From an uncultured Cellvibrio sp. (GTDB lineage Bacteria; Pseudomonadota; Gammaproteobacteria; Pseudomonadales; Cellvibrionaceae), in assembly GCA_946886255.1 (NCBI GenBank), contig CAMPIG010000017.1:1-26639 (forward strand): a stretch of DNA of 26,639 nt, read 5' to 3'. Both the position numbers and the translations under genes were made by a program. The notes beneath the pieces were generated by a model. That model searched no databases and was not told the origin of the DNA. It saw nothing but the letters and a program-made list of their open reading frames with translations. This document shows positions 15,868 to 23,781 of this stretch, in pieces (position 1 is the first letter of the stretch; the number at the start of each line of letters is the position of its first letter).

Positions 15868-17298
15868 ATGAAACTATCCTCCTTGCTGGCGGCGGCCGGC
15901 GTATGTTTTTTCAGTCAACTTTCGTTAGGTGACACCATCATCAAAGGCGCTGATATCGGTTGGCTTTCGGAGATGGAAGATGCCGGGTATCAGTTTTATA
16001 ACGATGCCGGCGTTCAGCAGGATGTTCTGCAAACACTCAAGCAACACGATATGAACGCGGTGCGTTTACGCGTATGGGTGAATCCGCCCGGTGGGTATTA
16101 CAACGGCCTGGATGACGTGATTGCCAAAGCCAGCCGTGCCAAAGCGGCGGGCATGAAGGTCATGATCGATTTTCACTACAGCGACAGTTGGGCCGACCCC
16201 GGTCAACAAACCAAACCAGCGGATTGGGCCAACCTCGATTTCCAGGCGCTGATGGACACGCTTTGGGCTTACACGCGCAATAGTCTGATCACCCTGCGCA
16301 ACGCCGGTATTACGCCGGATTGGGTGCAGGTGGGCAACGAAACCAACAACGGCATGTTGTGGCCTGATGGGCAAGCGTCGAGCAATATGCGCAACTATGC
16401 TTGGCTCACCGCGACTGGCTATAACGCAGTGAAAGATGTGTTTCCCGGCACGCCGGTTATTGTTCACCTCGCGAATTGTCACGACAACGCCAACTTCCGC
16501 TGGATCTTTGATGGCCTGAGCGCGAACGGCGGCAAGTTCGATATCATCGGCGCCTCTTCCTATCCCGTACACGCCCCCAACCACACTTGGCAATCTGCCA
16601 ACGCCGCCTGTTTGAATAATCTCAACGATATGGTGTCGCGTTACGGTGCGCCGGTGATGATTACTGAAGTGGGCGTGCCCTGGGATCACGCGGAAGCCAA
16701 AACTATCGTGGCGGATGTGGTGAATAAGGTGCGGTCCGTAAACAACGGTATGGGCTTGGGCATTTTTTATTGGGAACCGCAAGCCTACGGCGGTTGGAAA
16801 GGCTACACGCTCGGCGCCTTTGATAATAATGGCAGACCAACCGCGACACTTGATGCGTTTCTTGATCCTGACGGTGGCGCTGGCGGCACTGCACGTTTGC
16901 AATCCCGTCGCAGCAACAAATGTATTGATGTACCCGGCGCGAACCAAGCAAGTGGTACAGGTTTAATTCAATACACTTGTCATTCCAACCCGAATCAACA
17001 ATGGGCGGCGGAAAATATTTCCGGTAATTATGTGCGTTTGAACGTTGGGCACAGTGGGCAGTGCATGGATATTGGGAGTGAAAGCACGGCTAATAGTGTG
17101 CGTATTGTGCAGGCGAACTGCAGCGGTGGACATCGCCAGCAATGGTTGAAAGAAGATATGGGCAACAGCTTTTTCCGGTTGAGAAATCGTTTCAGCGGTA
17201 AATGTGTAGATGTCAACGGCGCGAGCACGGCGGATGAGGCGATGCTGATTCAGTACACCTGTGGGACGGGAACGAATCAGCAGTGGATTAATCGATAG
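15868..17298 (+). CDS. GH53 arabinogalactan endo-beta-1,4-galactanase with C-terminal CBM13 (ricin-type) domain
   Basis: This secreted endo-enzyme cuts beta-1,4-galactan, the side chain of rhamnogalacturonan-I. A signal peptide covers about residues 1-21. The GH53 barrel (about 23-335) has KGADIGWLSEMED, MNAVRLRVWVNP, the acid/base Glu158 in VQVGNETNNGMLWPDG, ASSYPVHAP and the nucleophile Glu267 in MITEVGVPW. A Gly-rich linker (PDGGAGG) leads to a C-terminal beta-trefoil (about 342-476) with three repeats, each with a Cys pair and a Q-x-W signature (NQQW, RQQW, NQQW); such CBM13 domains bind galactose, arabinose or xylose units. The catalytic residues are present, so it should be active. Its tail faces the GH43 gene (70-bp gap, no strong terminator). 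The start has GGTGA about six bases upstream. Confidence 0.94.
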   Translation: MKLSSLLAAAGVCFFSQLSLGDTIIKGADIGWLSEMEDAGYQFYNDAGVQQDVLQTLKQHDMNAVRLRVWVNPPGGYYNGLDDVIAKASRAKAAGMKVMIDFHYSDSWADPGQQTKPADWANLDFQALMDTLWAYTRNSLITLRNAGITPDWVQVGNETNNGMLWPDGQASSNMRNYAWLTATGYNAVKDVFPGTPVIVHLANCHDNANFRWIFDGLSANGGKFDIIGASSYPVHAPNHTWQSANAACLNNLNDMVSRYGAPVMITEVGVPWDHAEAKTIVADVVNKVRSVNNGMGLGIFYWEPQAYGGWKGYTLGAFDNNGRPTATLDAFLDPDGGAGGTARLQSRRSNKCIDVPGANQASGTGLIQYTCHSNPNQQWAAENISGNYVRLNVGHSGQCMDIGSESTANSVRIVQANCSGGHRQQWLKEDMGNSFFRLRNRFSGKCVDVNGASTADEAMLIQYTCGTGTNQQWINR

Positions 17299-17368
17299 CG
17301 GAATTACTCCGCCATGATTGCATTGCTATTCTTACATGATTGACGAGCAGTGGCCCAGATGCGCCTCA

Positions 17369-19225
17369 TCAATCAGAAAGAGCAATAGGAATAATTTCCC
17401 CGTTAGCGTCGTAATTCAATGCGGCAAAACGAATCGAGCGCTTGTGATCACCACCGCCAGGTAACGAACCGTCATGGTAGAAAAACCAGTTTTCTCCCTG
17501 ATGGGACACAATGGCGTGGTGATTTGTGGATATCGGTAAATAATCAAAGATCACACCGCGATACTGAAATGGCCCCATGGGGCTGTCACCGGTTGCGTAC
17601 ACGATCTGTCCGGGCCAGCCGGTAGAAAAACTGAAATAGTAGGTGCCCTTATGTTCGTGAAGGTAAGGTGCTTCGCCATATTGCTTGCGTGGATCATCAA
17701 CGGGAAAACCGGTAATAACGACGTTTTCGATCTTTCCGCGCGCAGCCAATAAATTTTTGCTCAGCTTAACGACCTTTGGAATACGCGTTCCAAAATACAT
17801 ATAGGCCTGCTGATCCTTGTCGATAAAAACCATGGGATCGATGGGTTCATCGCCGGCGTTCGCATCACGGGGTGTTTCAATTAGCGGTTTGTTGATGGGA
17901 TCAACAAATGGGCCGCGTGGCGTTTTGCTGGTCGCTACACCAATTTGTTTGCCGCCCACCGGCGCAAAAAAATAATAGGTGTCTCCGTGTTGGATTGCTC
18001 CAGGAGCCCAGGCCTTTGCATTCTTATCGGCCCATTTAAAGACTTCCACGTTAAGAAATGAGCCTTCGTCTTTCCATTGTTTCAGGTCAGCTGAAGAAAA
18101 TAATTGCCAGTCGGTCGAGTCCCAATAGCTGCCGCTGTTGTCCTGATCATTGGTGGCATACACATAAAATGTATTGTCGTAAACATGGGCTGATGGGTCT
18201 GCATTGAAACGTTCGGAGATTCTGTGGTGAGTCTGCGGTGTCGTAGATGTTTGTTGCTGATCGACCGTCTTAATGCGCGCGTATTCTGTTTTGGTCAGCG
18301 CGATCACCGTGCCGTGGCGGACTGGATGAAAAGGAAATTTCATCTTCTTGCCTTCTTTAAAATTGCCACTGCTCAGATCGTCGGTTTCAAACGATTGATA
18401 TCCCTGGCCCTTGCTGTAGAAATCCAACAACAAACTCCACGTGGCTGGCTGGTTATCGCGGGCGGGTTCGGTCATAAAACTCGCGGGGCCTTCGTAACCT
18501 TTGAGTAATTTGAGTGAAAAGTTATCCAGGGTTTTCCAGCCACGCATCAGGTGTTCGCTTTTTTCCATGCTGATGGCTTTATGTTTTTCATCCTTGGTAA
18601 AACGATAGAAAGTATCACCTTCTTTGACGATGGTGGTGTCGATAACGGTGTTGGGTTTTTCCATGTACACGAAGGGTTTGCTGAATGTTTTAAAATCCTG
18701 TGTGTGGGCGGCCCAGATGCGGTGCTTGGCGTAATCGTCGTCAGCAGTCTTGGAAGCCCAGAACACCATGTAGGCTTTTTTCTCCGGATCATAAATCGCT
18801 TCAGGAGCCCAGGTGCAGCCAGCATTGTCGGGCGCAACTTTGACCAATCGCGGTGTAGACCAGCGCACCAGGTCTTCGGATTCCCATACAACAATCGATT
18901 GACTGCCGGCGGTCTGGGCGCGCTCCCAATCGGGGTTGAGGTGGATCGAGAGGTCCGTTGCGATGAGATAGAATTTTTTGTTGTCGTGCGAGCGGATGAT
19001 GTAAGGATCGCGCACACCTTTTTCACCTAACGCACTCGTTAACACGGGCTTTTTATTGTTAAGTGCTTGCCAGTCATATCCGTCTTCGCTGATCATAAAA
19101 TAGATCTGTTCCGTCATCGGTGATGCTTCGCCACGGAATGTCGCAAAGAGATAACCGCCGCCCTCGTCCGCCAATGCGTTTGTGCAGAAACAATGAACCA
19201 AAAGCAAGATGAGAATTTTTTTCAT
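17369..19225 (-). CDS. Secreted protein with two GH43-type beta-propeller domains
   Basis: GH43 enzymes are arabinanases, arabinofuranosidases, xylosidases or exo-galactanases. The protein has 618 residues. A signal peptide (about 1-19, cleavage near ALA/DE) is followed by domain 1 (about 23-320) with GVRDPYIIRS (Asp73), STVHE-less but typical TWAPEAIYDP, VIDTTIV (Asp196) and GYEGPASF (Glu245). Domain 2 (about 333-618) has NADPSAHVYDNTFY (Asp343, base), AWAPGAIQHGDTYYFFAPV, EPIDPMVFID (Asp463), YGEAPYLHEHKGTYYFS (Glu518, acid) and TNHHAIV (metal-site His). Both halves thus keep an apparent Asp/Asp/Glu triad and belong to different GH43 subgroups, so a bifunctional enzyme is plausible. It is last of the minus-strand set, 99 bp after the large lipoprotein gene. 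Substrate specificity cannot be read; arabinan or galactan side chains fit the locus. Confidence 0.85.
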   Translation of the reverse strand: MKKILILLLVHCFCTNALADEGGGYLFATFRGEASPMTEQIYFMISEDGYDWQALNNKKPVLTSALGEKGVRDPYIIRSHDNKKFYLIATDLSIHLNPDWERAQTAGSQSIVVWESEDLVRWSTPRLVKVAPDNAGCTWAPEAIYDPEKKAYMVFWASKTADDDYAKHRIWAAHTQDFKTFSKPFVYMEKPNTVIDTTIVKEGDTFYRFTKDEKHKAISMEKSEHLMRGWKTLDNFSLKLLKGYEGPASFMTEPARDNQPATWSLLLDFYSKGQGYQSFETDDLSSGNFKEGKKMKFPFHPVRHGTVIALTKTEYARIKTVDQQQTSTTPQTHHRISERFNADPSAHVYDNTFYVYATNDQDNSGSYWDSTDWQLFSSADLKQWKDEGSFLNVEVFKWADKNAKAWAPGAIQHGDTYYFFAPVGGKQIGVATSKTPRGPFVDPINKPLIETPRDANAGDEPIDPMVFIDKDQQAYMYFGTRIPKVVKLSKNLLAARGKIENVVITGFPVDDPRKQYGEAPYLHEHKGTYYFSFSTGWPGQIVYATGDSPMGPFQYRGVIFDYLPISTNHHAIVSHQGENWFFYHDGSLPGGGDHKRSIRFAALNYDANGEIIPIALSD

Positions 19226-19324
19226 GGTGAATCCGTCATTTTAAAGTGTGGTAAGTCGGCGGTGGTGGTCTCTGAAGTGCGGTGATTTTATCGCTTTTCG
19301 CTTGTTCAACAAGCCTCCAGGATG

Positions 19325-22300
19325 TCAAAAACCAAAGACTGTTTTTTCTCCGTTGCGACGTGTGATTTCAACATCTGCGCCTTGAGTGCCGTCGGAAAAC
19401 CCAATGGTTTCCACCGGGTCCAATTCCTCTTCGGTCCAGGGTTTACCTGACCGCTTCCATAACATCAGGGTGATATGAAGGGTTCCGTCTGGCGATGCTT
19501 TTTCTTTGGTACTTACGTTAATAACAGAACTCGAATCGCTCTGCGGATGCAACGCGTGGCTTTGACGAGTCTCTATTGATTGCCAGCCCGACAAAGGCAC
19601 TACGGCTAATTGATAGATGCCGTTGTCGATAATATGCACGTCCCGTCCGTTGATTACCCGAACCTTGTGCGCAATACCTTGGCCGAGATCCGGTAACGCG
19701 TAATGGCCCAAGCGAAATTCTGTTGGGATTGTACTGATATTCCGGTCAACCCGCAGAATGCCGTTGGCAAGTGGCATCTCCGCCAGCTGAAATATCACCC
19801 GGTTATCGGTTTCGAGTACTGCCTCGCGATAGTAAATGCCGTTCTCATATTTTTTAAAGGTAAACAACCGCAAGGCTTCCCACGCTGAGGCTGCGTTCCT
19901 GACGACATAATTCATTGCCACTGTGCCGTCGGTGCTATCCGCCTGCCAGGGAAATTCCGAGTGGTAGGAAAGCCGGTTGTAATTTTCGCTTCCACGAAAT
20001 GCTTCCCAGTTATCGATGACGTTTACCTGACACCAGGCTCTGACTTCAGAGCCGCCGATAGCCGGGTAGTTGGTGATTAAAATATTCGAATCTTTATGAA
20101 AACGGTTGTACACCGCGTCGCGGGTATAGCGCTCCTCCCACGGACCTTCGTTTTCAACAGCTGACCAGAAGGGACTTTCTTTCGGCAGCAGCAGGGCGAA
20201 GAACGCCTTGCCTGACCAGTAAACGCTGCCTCGGGTGCTGTAGGTTTGCACTGCTGGTTCAAAGGGACCGTAAAAGCCCAAGGTAGGCACGCCGTCTTTG
20301 AGGAAGTCAGGGTGGTTGAGGAATTGCAGCAATGTTCCTGACGCAATTCGGCGCATCCAACCGGCATTGATGTCGGCCCGGTCGGTGTAGTCGAGCAGCG
20401 CCAGCGGCGCAACGGAGCCGAAGCGATAGGAGATGCTGCGGCCCCACATGATCATCTTCCCATCCTCGCTAAACAGATACGGATAGCTACCTGCCATGTC
20501 ACTGAAGTGATCGATGAAGCGCTGGGCGAGGTCCGGGTAAACCCGCTTGCCATACAATTCGGACCAGAGCATGCCGTAAAACTGGTAGCCCCACATGCTG
20601 TAGTAATCGTAGGCGGGGTTATCGTTGTACCAGCCTTCACCCCGGTAATCCCCCAGGGATTTGTCGAGGTGATCTTTGAGTATGGTGCGGTCGACCGCGT
20701 AGCCTCTGCTGTCCAGAAAGCTGAGCACGAAGATATTAAAAAATTTCCAGTTCGAGGGAACGGTTGGCCCCTCCCCGTAACTCAGCATGGTCCTGGCGAG
20801 CGCATCCTGATCACGCTGACTTAATGGCTCCCAGAGCACCTCCGGGGCCACAAAAAAACTCATCGCCAGCGCCCCAAATTCCACCAGATTTTGCGATGGT
20901 CCGTGGCCTTTGGGTTGCGGTTGGATGAACGCTGTACTGTCGGGGTCGACCAATCTGGCGATATGGTGCTGGTAATAGTCGGCCAAGCGAATGCCGTTGA
21001 TCTCCAGCTCCGGTTGTTCCCGCAGTAGTGGTGCGGCGGTCAGCAGGGTGCGCGCCAATTCTTCCAGGCGACTGGTCGCGTTATGAACGCCATTGCGCGG
21101 GTAGCTCTTGCCGGGCTGTTTGGGGAACAGCAACGCATCTTCTTTGTCGTCCACGTACTGAAAAGCGCCCTTAAGCAGATAGTGCGCTGCATCCTGCCAG
21201 TGCTTGCGCGTCATACCTGTGTGCGGACTTAATTGATGATCGGGTTGCTCGACGGTGAAGGCAGCTTCGCGTAAGCCTGCCTTCATGTAATACAGCTCCG
21301 CCGCCAACTGTAGAAAAGCGCCGGAGGCAAAAGCCTCTGCATTGTCCGGGTCGAACCCATGCGGACCTGCGCCAACGGGTTGCACGTTGCGCAACTTTCC
21401 GTCTTCGCCCACGCTTGCCGTGAGCGCCCGCCAGGCTTTTTCCACAGCATCAAGGTAGCGCTGCTCTTCAAGCACACCCAGATTTATGCCTTTCGCCAGA
21501 CCAAACGCAATGAACGCCGTGCCGCTTGTCTCGCGCGCATTGTGGGTGCCTGGGTCCAATAAGCCGGGGCGCCAGAGGCCATCCCGTTGCTGAGCGTTGA
21601 TAAACGCCGTGGCCATCTGCCGGTATTGGTCGATGTAGCGGGGGTAGTCCGGGTGAGTTTTGGGAAACCGCTCGATTACCTGGGCCAGCCCCGCAAAGGA
21701 CCAGGAAGTGCCACGTGCCCAGTGAATCGTCTGGCCGTTCTTTTCACGGATATCCAGGTAAGACTCATCACGGAAAAAGAGACCGATGTGGGGGCGAAAA
21801 AGCCGCTCGGTGGTGGCCCACCATTCCCGGTTCATAAACTCCAGATAAGCATCATTTCCGGTCACTTCCCACATCATCAGCCATGACATAGGGCCCATGT
21901 AGAGCGCGTCGCTCCAACTCCAGCGGTGCCGGCTGTGCGGGTATCCCCAATCGAGGTTCTGCGTGGGCGGATGAGCGAGGATCTCGTCAAAGAGCGCTTT
22001 GGAGGCCGCGATCATCTTCGGATCCTGGTGCTTCTTGTAGAGCCGCAAATAGGCTTGAGCAACGCAATAATCATCCGCATCGTAAGGCGCTTCGTCCCTC
22101 AAACTGTAATTGAGACGCTCCGCTTGCGCGCGCATTTTTTGTTGTAGGGAATCACCATCCGAGCTACCGTTTTCCAGATAGGGAGCTATATCCAGCGTAC
22201 CGTTTTCCAGATAGGGAGCTATATCCAGCGTACCGATATACAAAGGGCAGACGCCCCAGGCGCGCGGTTCAAAATGCCAGCCCTTGGGATCCGGCATATT

Positions 22301-23701
22301 GGCCCATTGCCAATGTGCCACCCGCTCGGCGTAATCGAGAATGGTGCCGGGCGCCAGTAGATCCTTATTGGCATCGATCTTTCGTACCGACGTTTTGCCT
22401 GTATCACCAGCGGAGTACTGGCGCAGATGATGCTCCCAGTCGGGGCTCCAGATAAGCGCATCCAGCCCGGGCCGATCCGGCTGCGATATCAGCACCTGTG
22501 CCTGACGCATCCGCTGCCACAGGGGAATGTCCACTTCCGGCACCCATCCGGTGACCCCTTCGTTGGTCAAGTAGCGAATGTCCCAGTGCGGCTGTTGAAA
22601 ATTGCCGGTGGACGCCACGGCGATGCGTTGCGCTGCCGAGGGGTCGGGGTACAGCAGATGGACCTTGGTTATGCCATCTTTGGATTCAGCCAACAGGCGC
22701 AGCATCGCCTGATCAGCACGGGGCAGGTTGTCGGGCCCGGCAAATACAGTCCACGTCTCATTGTTTTGGTGGTTATTCCGGTCATTGTTTTGGTAGGCCA
22801 CGCTGAAATCCTGACCGCCTGTTTGCACGTCAGAGTGATACACGCCCACATAAGGCACACCATTAGGGTCCGCAACAATTTGCAGTGGTCCGGCAAAGGT
22901 GTTGTGTTCCGCCAGGGTCAACGCAACTTCTGCCGCGTTTGCATGCAAGGGCGGCGTGTAAGCCTCTCCGCCACTGTGTCGCCAGTTCATACCGCCGCCG
23001 TCAGAGCGAGCGTAATACACGTGACGTGAGGTTTCCGCGTACCGCCACGCCAGATGAAGGGCACCATTTTTCTGTTGGTAAATATCCCATGCGAGATCTC
23101 TTTCCGACGCAATCAGCCCGGTCTGGCGCCGCGACCAGGTTCGATCTTCAGTGCTGTAATGATTAACGCTCAGGCGGTTGTCCTTGCTCTCGAAAAAAAA
23201 CAGCAAGTCGCCATTGGGTTGGCGGAAAAGATGGGGCTGGGTGATGTAGCGTTCGTTTGGTGCGCTCATGCCGTTCGTTCGTGACAGCGCCAGCGACCCG
23301 GGCTCGATACCGGTTGCATAACCCGGCTCAGCGTTCCCGGCGGTCCACACCAGATGCAGCCGACCCTCGCCGTCCAGGCTCAGTGTCAGTGCATCGACAT
23401 TTGTAGATGCCGTACGAATTGCACTGCGCAGCGCTTGCCAGGTGTCGTCACCCAGGCGCCGTCTGGCAATAACGAGGTAGTCCTCATCATCAAAATAAGC
23501 AGCATGCTGATAAATACTATCGGTATACAACGCATAACGTCGATCAGAAAAAGCCGGCATCTTGTGGTGGTTGAAGCCTTCTTTGGTCACCACTATTTGA
23601 CGCGCGCCTATATCGTTCGGGCTCAGGGAAATATGTCCACTCGTCAGCGCCAGACAGCCCGCCAAAATCAGACTGCCGCTTAAAACAATTACTCTCAACA
23701 T
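19325..23701 (-). CDS. Trimodular lipoprotein: BNR_4 propeller, GH105-like and DUF2264 (GH154-type) domains
   Basis: This 1458-residue protein has a lipobox LAGC (Cys16) after a hydrophobic start, so it is probably an outer-membrane lipoprotein. Module 1 (about 25-460) is a BNR_4 beta-propeller paralogous to the next gene but lacking its putative lyase residues (Val102, Gly122, Gln155, Glu171 replace His, His, Tyr, Arg). A linker at about 491-513 carries a perfect 11-residue duplication. Module 2 (about 520-815) is GH105-like (unsaturated uronyl hydrolase) with SWSDALYMGP (Asp598, matching the catalytic Asp of YteR-type enzymes), HWARGTSWSFAG, DGLWR and ETSGTAFIAFGLAKG. Module 3 (about 825-1458) is DUF2264, classed in CAZy as GH154 with known beta-glucuronidases, with SQNLVEFGALAM, YDYYSMWGYQFYG and MIMWGRSISYRF. 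The ATG at 23701 has GAGAG upstream. Function: probably trimming of lyase products at the cell surface (inference). Confidence 0.82.
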   Translation of the reverse strand: MLRVIVLSGSLILAGCLALTSGHISLSPNDIGARQIVVTKEGFNHHKMPAFSDRRYALYTDSIYQHAAYFDDEDYLVIARRRLGDDTWQALRSAIRTASTNVDALTLSLDGEGRLHLVWTAGNAEPGYATGIEPGSLALSRTNGMSAPNERYITQPHLFRQPNGDLLFFFESKDNRLSVNHYSTEDRTWSRRQTGLIASERDLAWDIYQQKNGALHLAWRYAETSRHVYYARSDGGGMNWRHSGGEAYTPPLHANAAEVALTLAEHNTFAGPLQIVADPNGVPYVGVYHSDVQTGGQDFSVAYQNNDRNNHQNNETWTVFAGPDNLPRADQAMLRLLAESKDGITKVHLLYPDPSAAQRIAVASTGNFQQPHWDIRYLTNEGVTGWVPEVDIPLWQRMRQAQVLISQPDRPGLDALIWSPDWEHHLRQYSAGDTGKTSVRKIDANKDLLAPGTILDYAERVAHWQWANMPDPKGWHFEPRAWGVCPLYIGTLDIAPYLENGTLDIAPYLENGSSDGDSLQQKMRAQAERLNYSLRDEAPYDADDYCVAQAYLRLYKKHQDPKMIAASKALFDEILAHPPTQNLDWGYPHSRHRWSWSDALYMGPMSWLMMWEVTGNDAYLEFMNREWWATTERLFRPHIGLFFRDESYLDIREKNGQTIHWARGTSWSFAGLAQVIERFPKTHPDYPRYIDQYRQMATAFINAQQRDGLWRPGLLDPGTHNARETSGTAFIAFGLAKGINLGVLEEQRYLDAVEKAWRALTASVGEDGKLRNVQPVGAGPHGFDPDNAEAFASGAFLQLAAELYYMKAGLREAAFTVEQPDHQLSPHTGMTRKHWQDAAHYLLKGAFQYVDDKEDALLFPKQPGKSYPRNGVHNATSRLEELARTLLTAAPLLREQPELEINGIRLADYYQHHIARLVDPDSTAFIQPQPKGHGPSQNLVEFGALAMSFFVAPEVLWEPLSQRDQDALARTMLSYGEGPTVPSNWKFFNIFVLSFLDSRGYAVDRTILKDHLDKSLGDYRGEGWYNDNPAYDYYSMWGYQFYGMLWSELYGKRVYPDLAQRFIDHFSDMAGSYPYLFSEDGKMIMWGRSISYRFGSVAPLALLDYTDRADINAGWMRRIASGTLLQFLNHPDFLKDGVPTLGFYGPFEPAVQTYSTRGSVYWSGKAFFALLLPKESPFWSAVENEGPWEERYTRDAVYNRFHKDSNILITNYPAIGGSEVRAWCQVNVIDNWEAFRGSENYNRLSYHSEFPWQADSTDGTVAMNYVVRNAASAWEALRLFTFKKYENGIYYREAVLETDNRVIFQLAEMPLANGILRVDRNISTIPTEFRLGHYALPDLGQGIAHKVRVINGRDVHIIDNGIYQLAVVPLSGWQSIETRQSHALHPQSDSSSVINVSTKEKASPDGTLHITLMLWKRSGKPWTEEELDPVETIGFSDGTQGADVEITRRNGEKTVFGF
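22165..22230 (-). repeat. Perfect 33-bp tandem duplication inside the trimodular lipoprotein gene
   Basis: Two identical 33-bp copies (22165-22197 and 22198-22230) encode the 11-residue unit TLDIAPYLENG twice, in frame, in the linker between the propeller and the GH105-like domain. The two copies match at every base, which points to a recent event. Confidence 0.95.
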
Positions 23702-23781
23702 GGATTTGCTCTCACTACCCGCTAATGATTCGTTCTTATGTATTTTTTAAAACGTGATGCTGAATGCTAACGACATGGACG

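Noticed and set aside
16066..16947. 293-codon minus-strand frame opposite the GH53 gene
   Set aside because: It covers the GH53 catalytic region in antisense; the composition is that of a shadow frame and it shows no family motif.
17299..17368. Inverted repeat ATTGACGAG/CTCATCAAT between the GH53 and GH43 genes as a bidirectional terminator
   Set aside because: It contains a mismatch or wobble pair, a 17-base loop and no T run on either strand.
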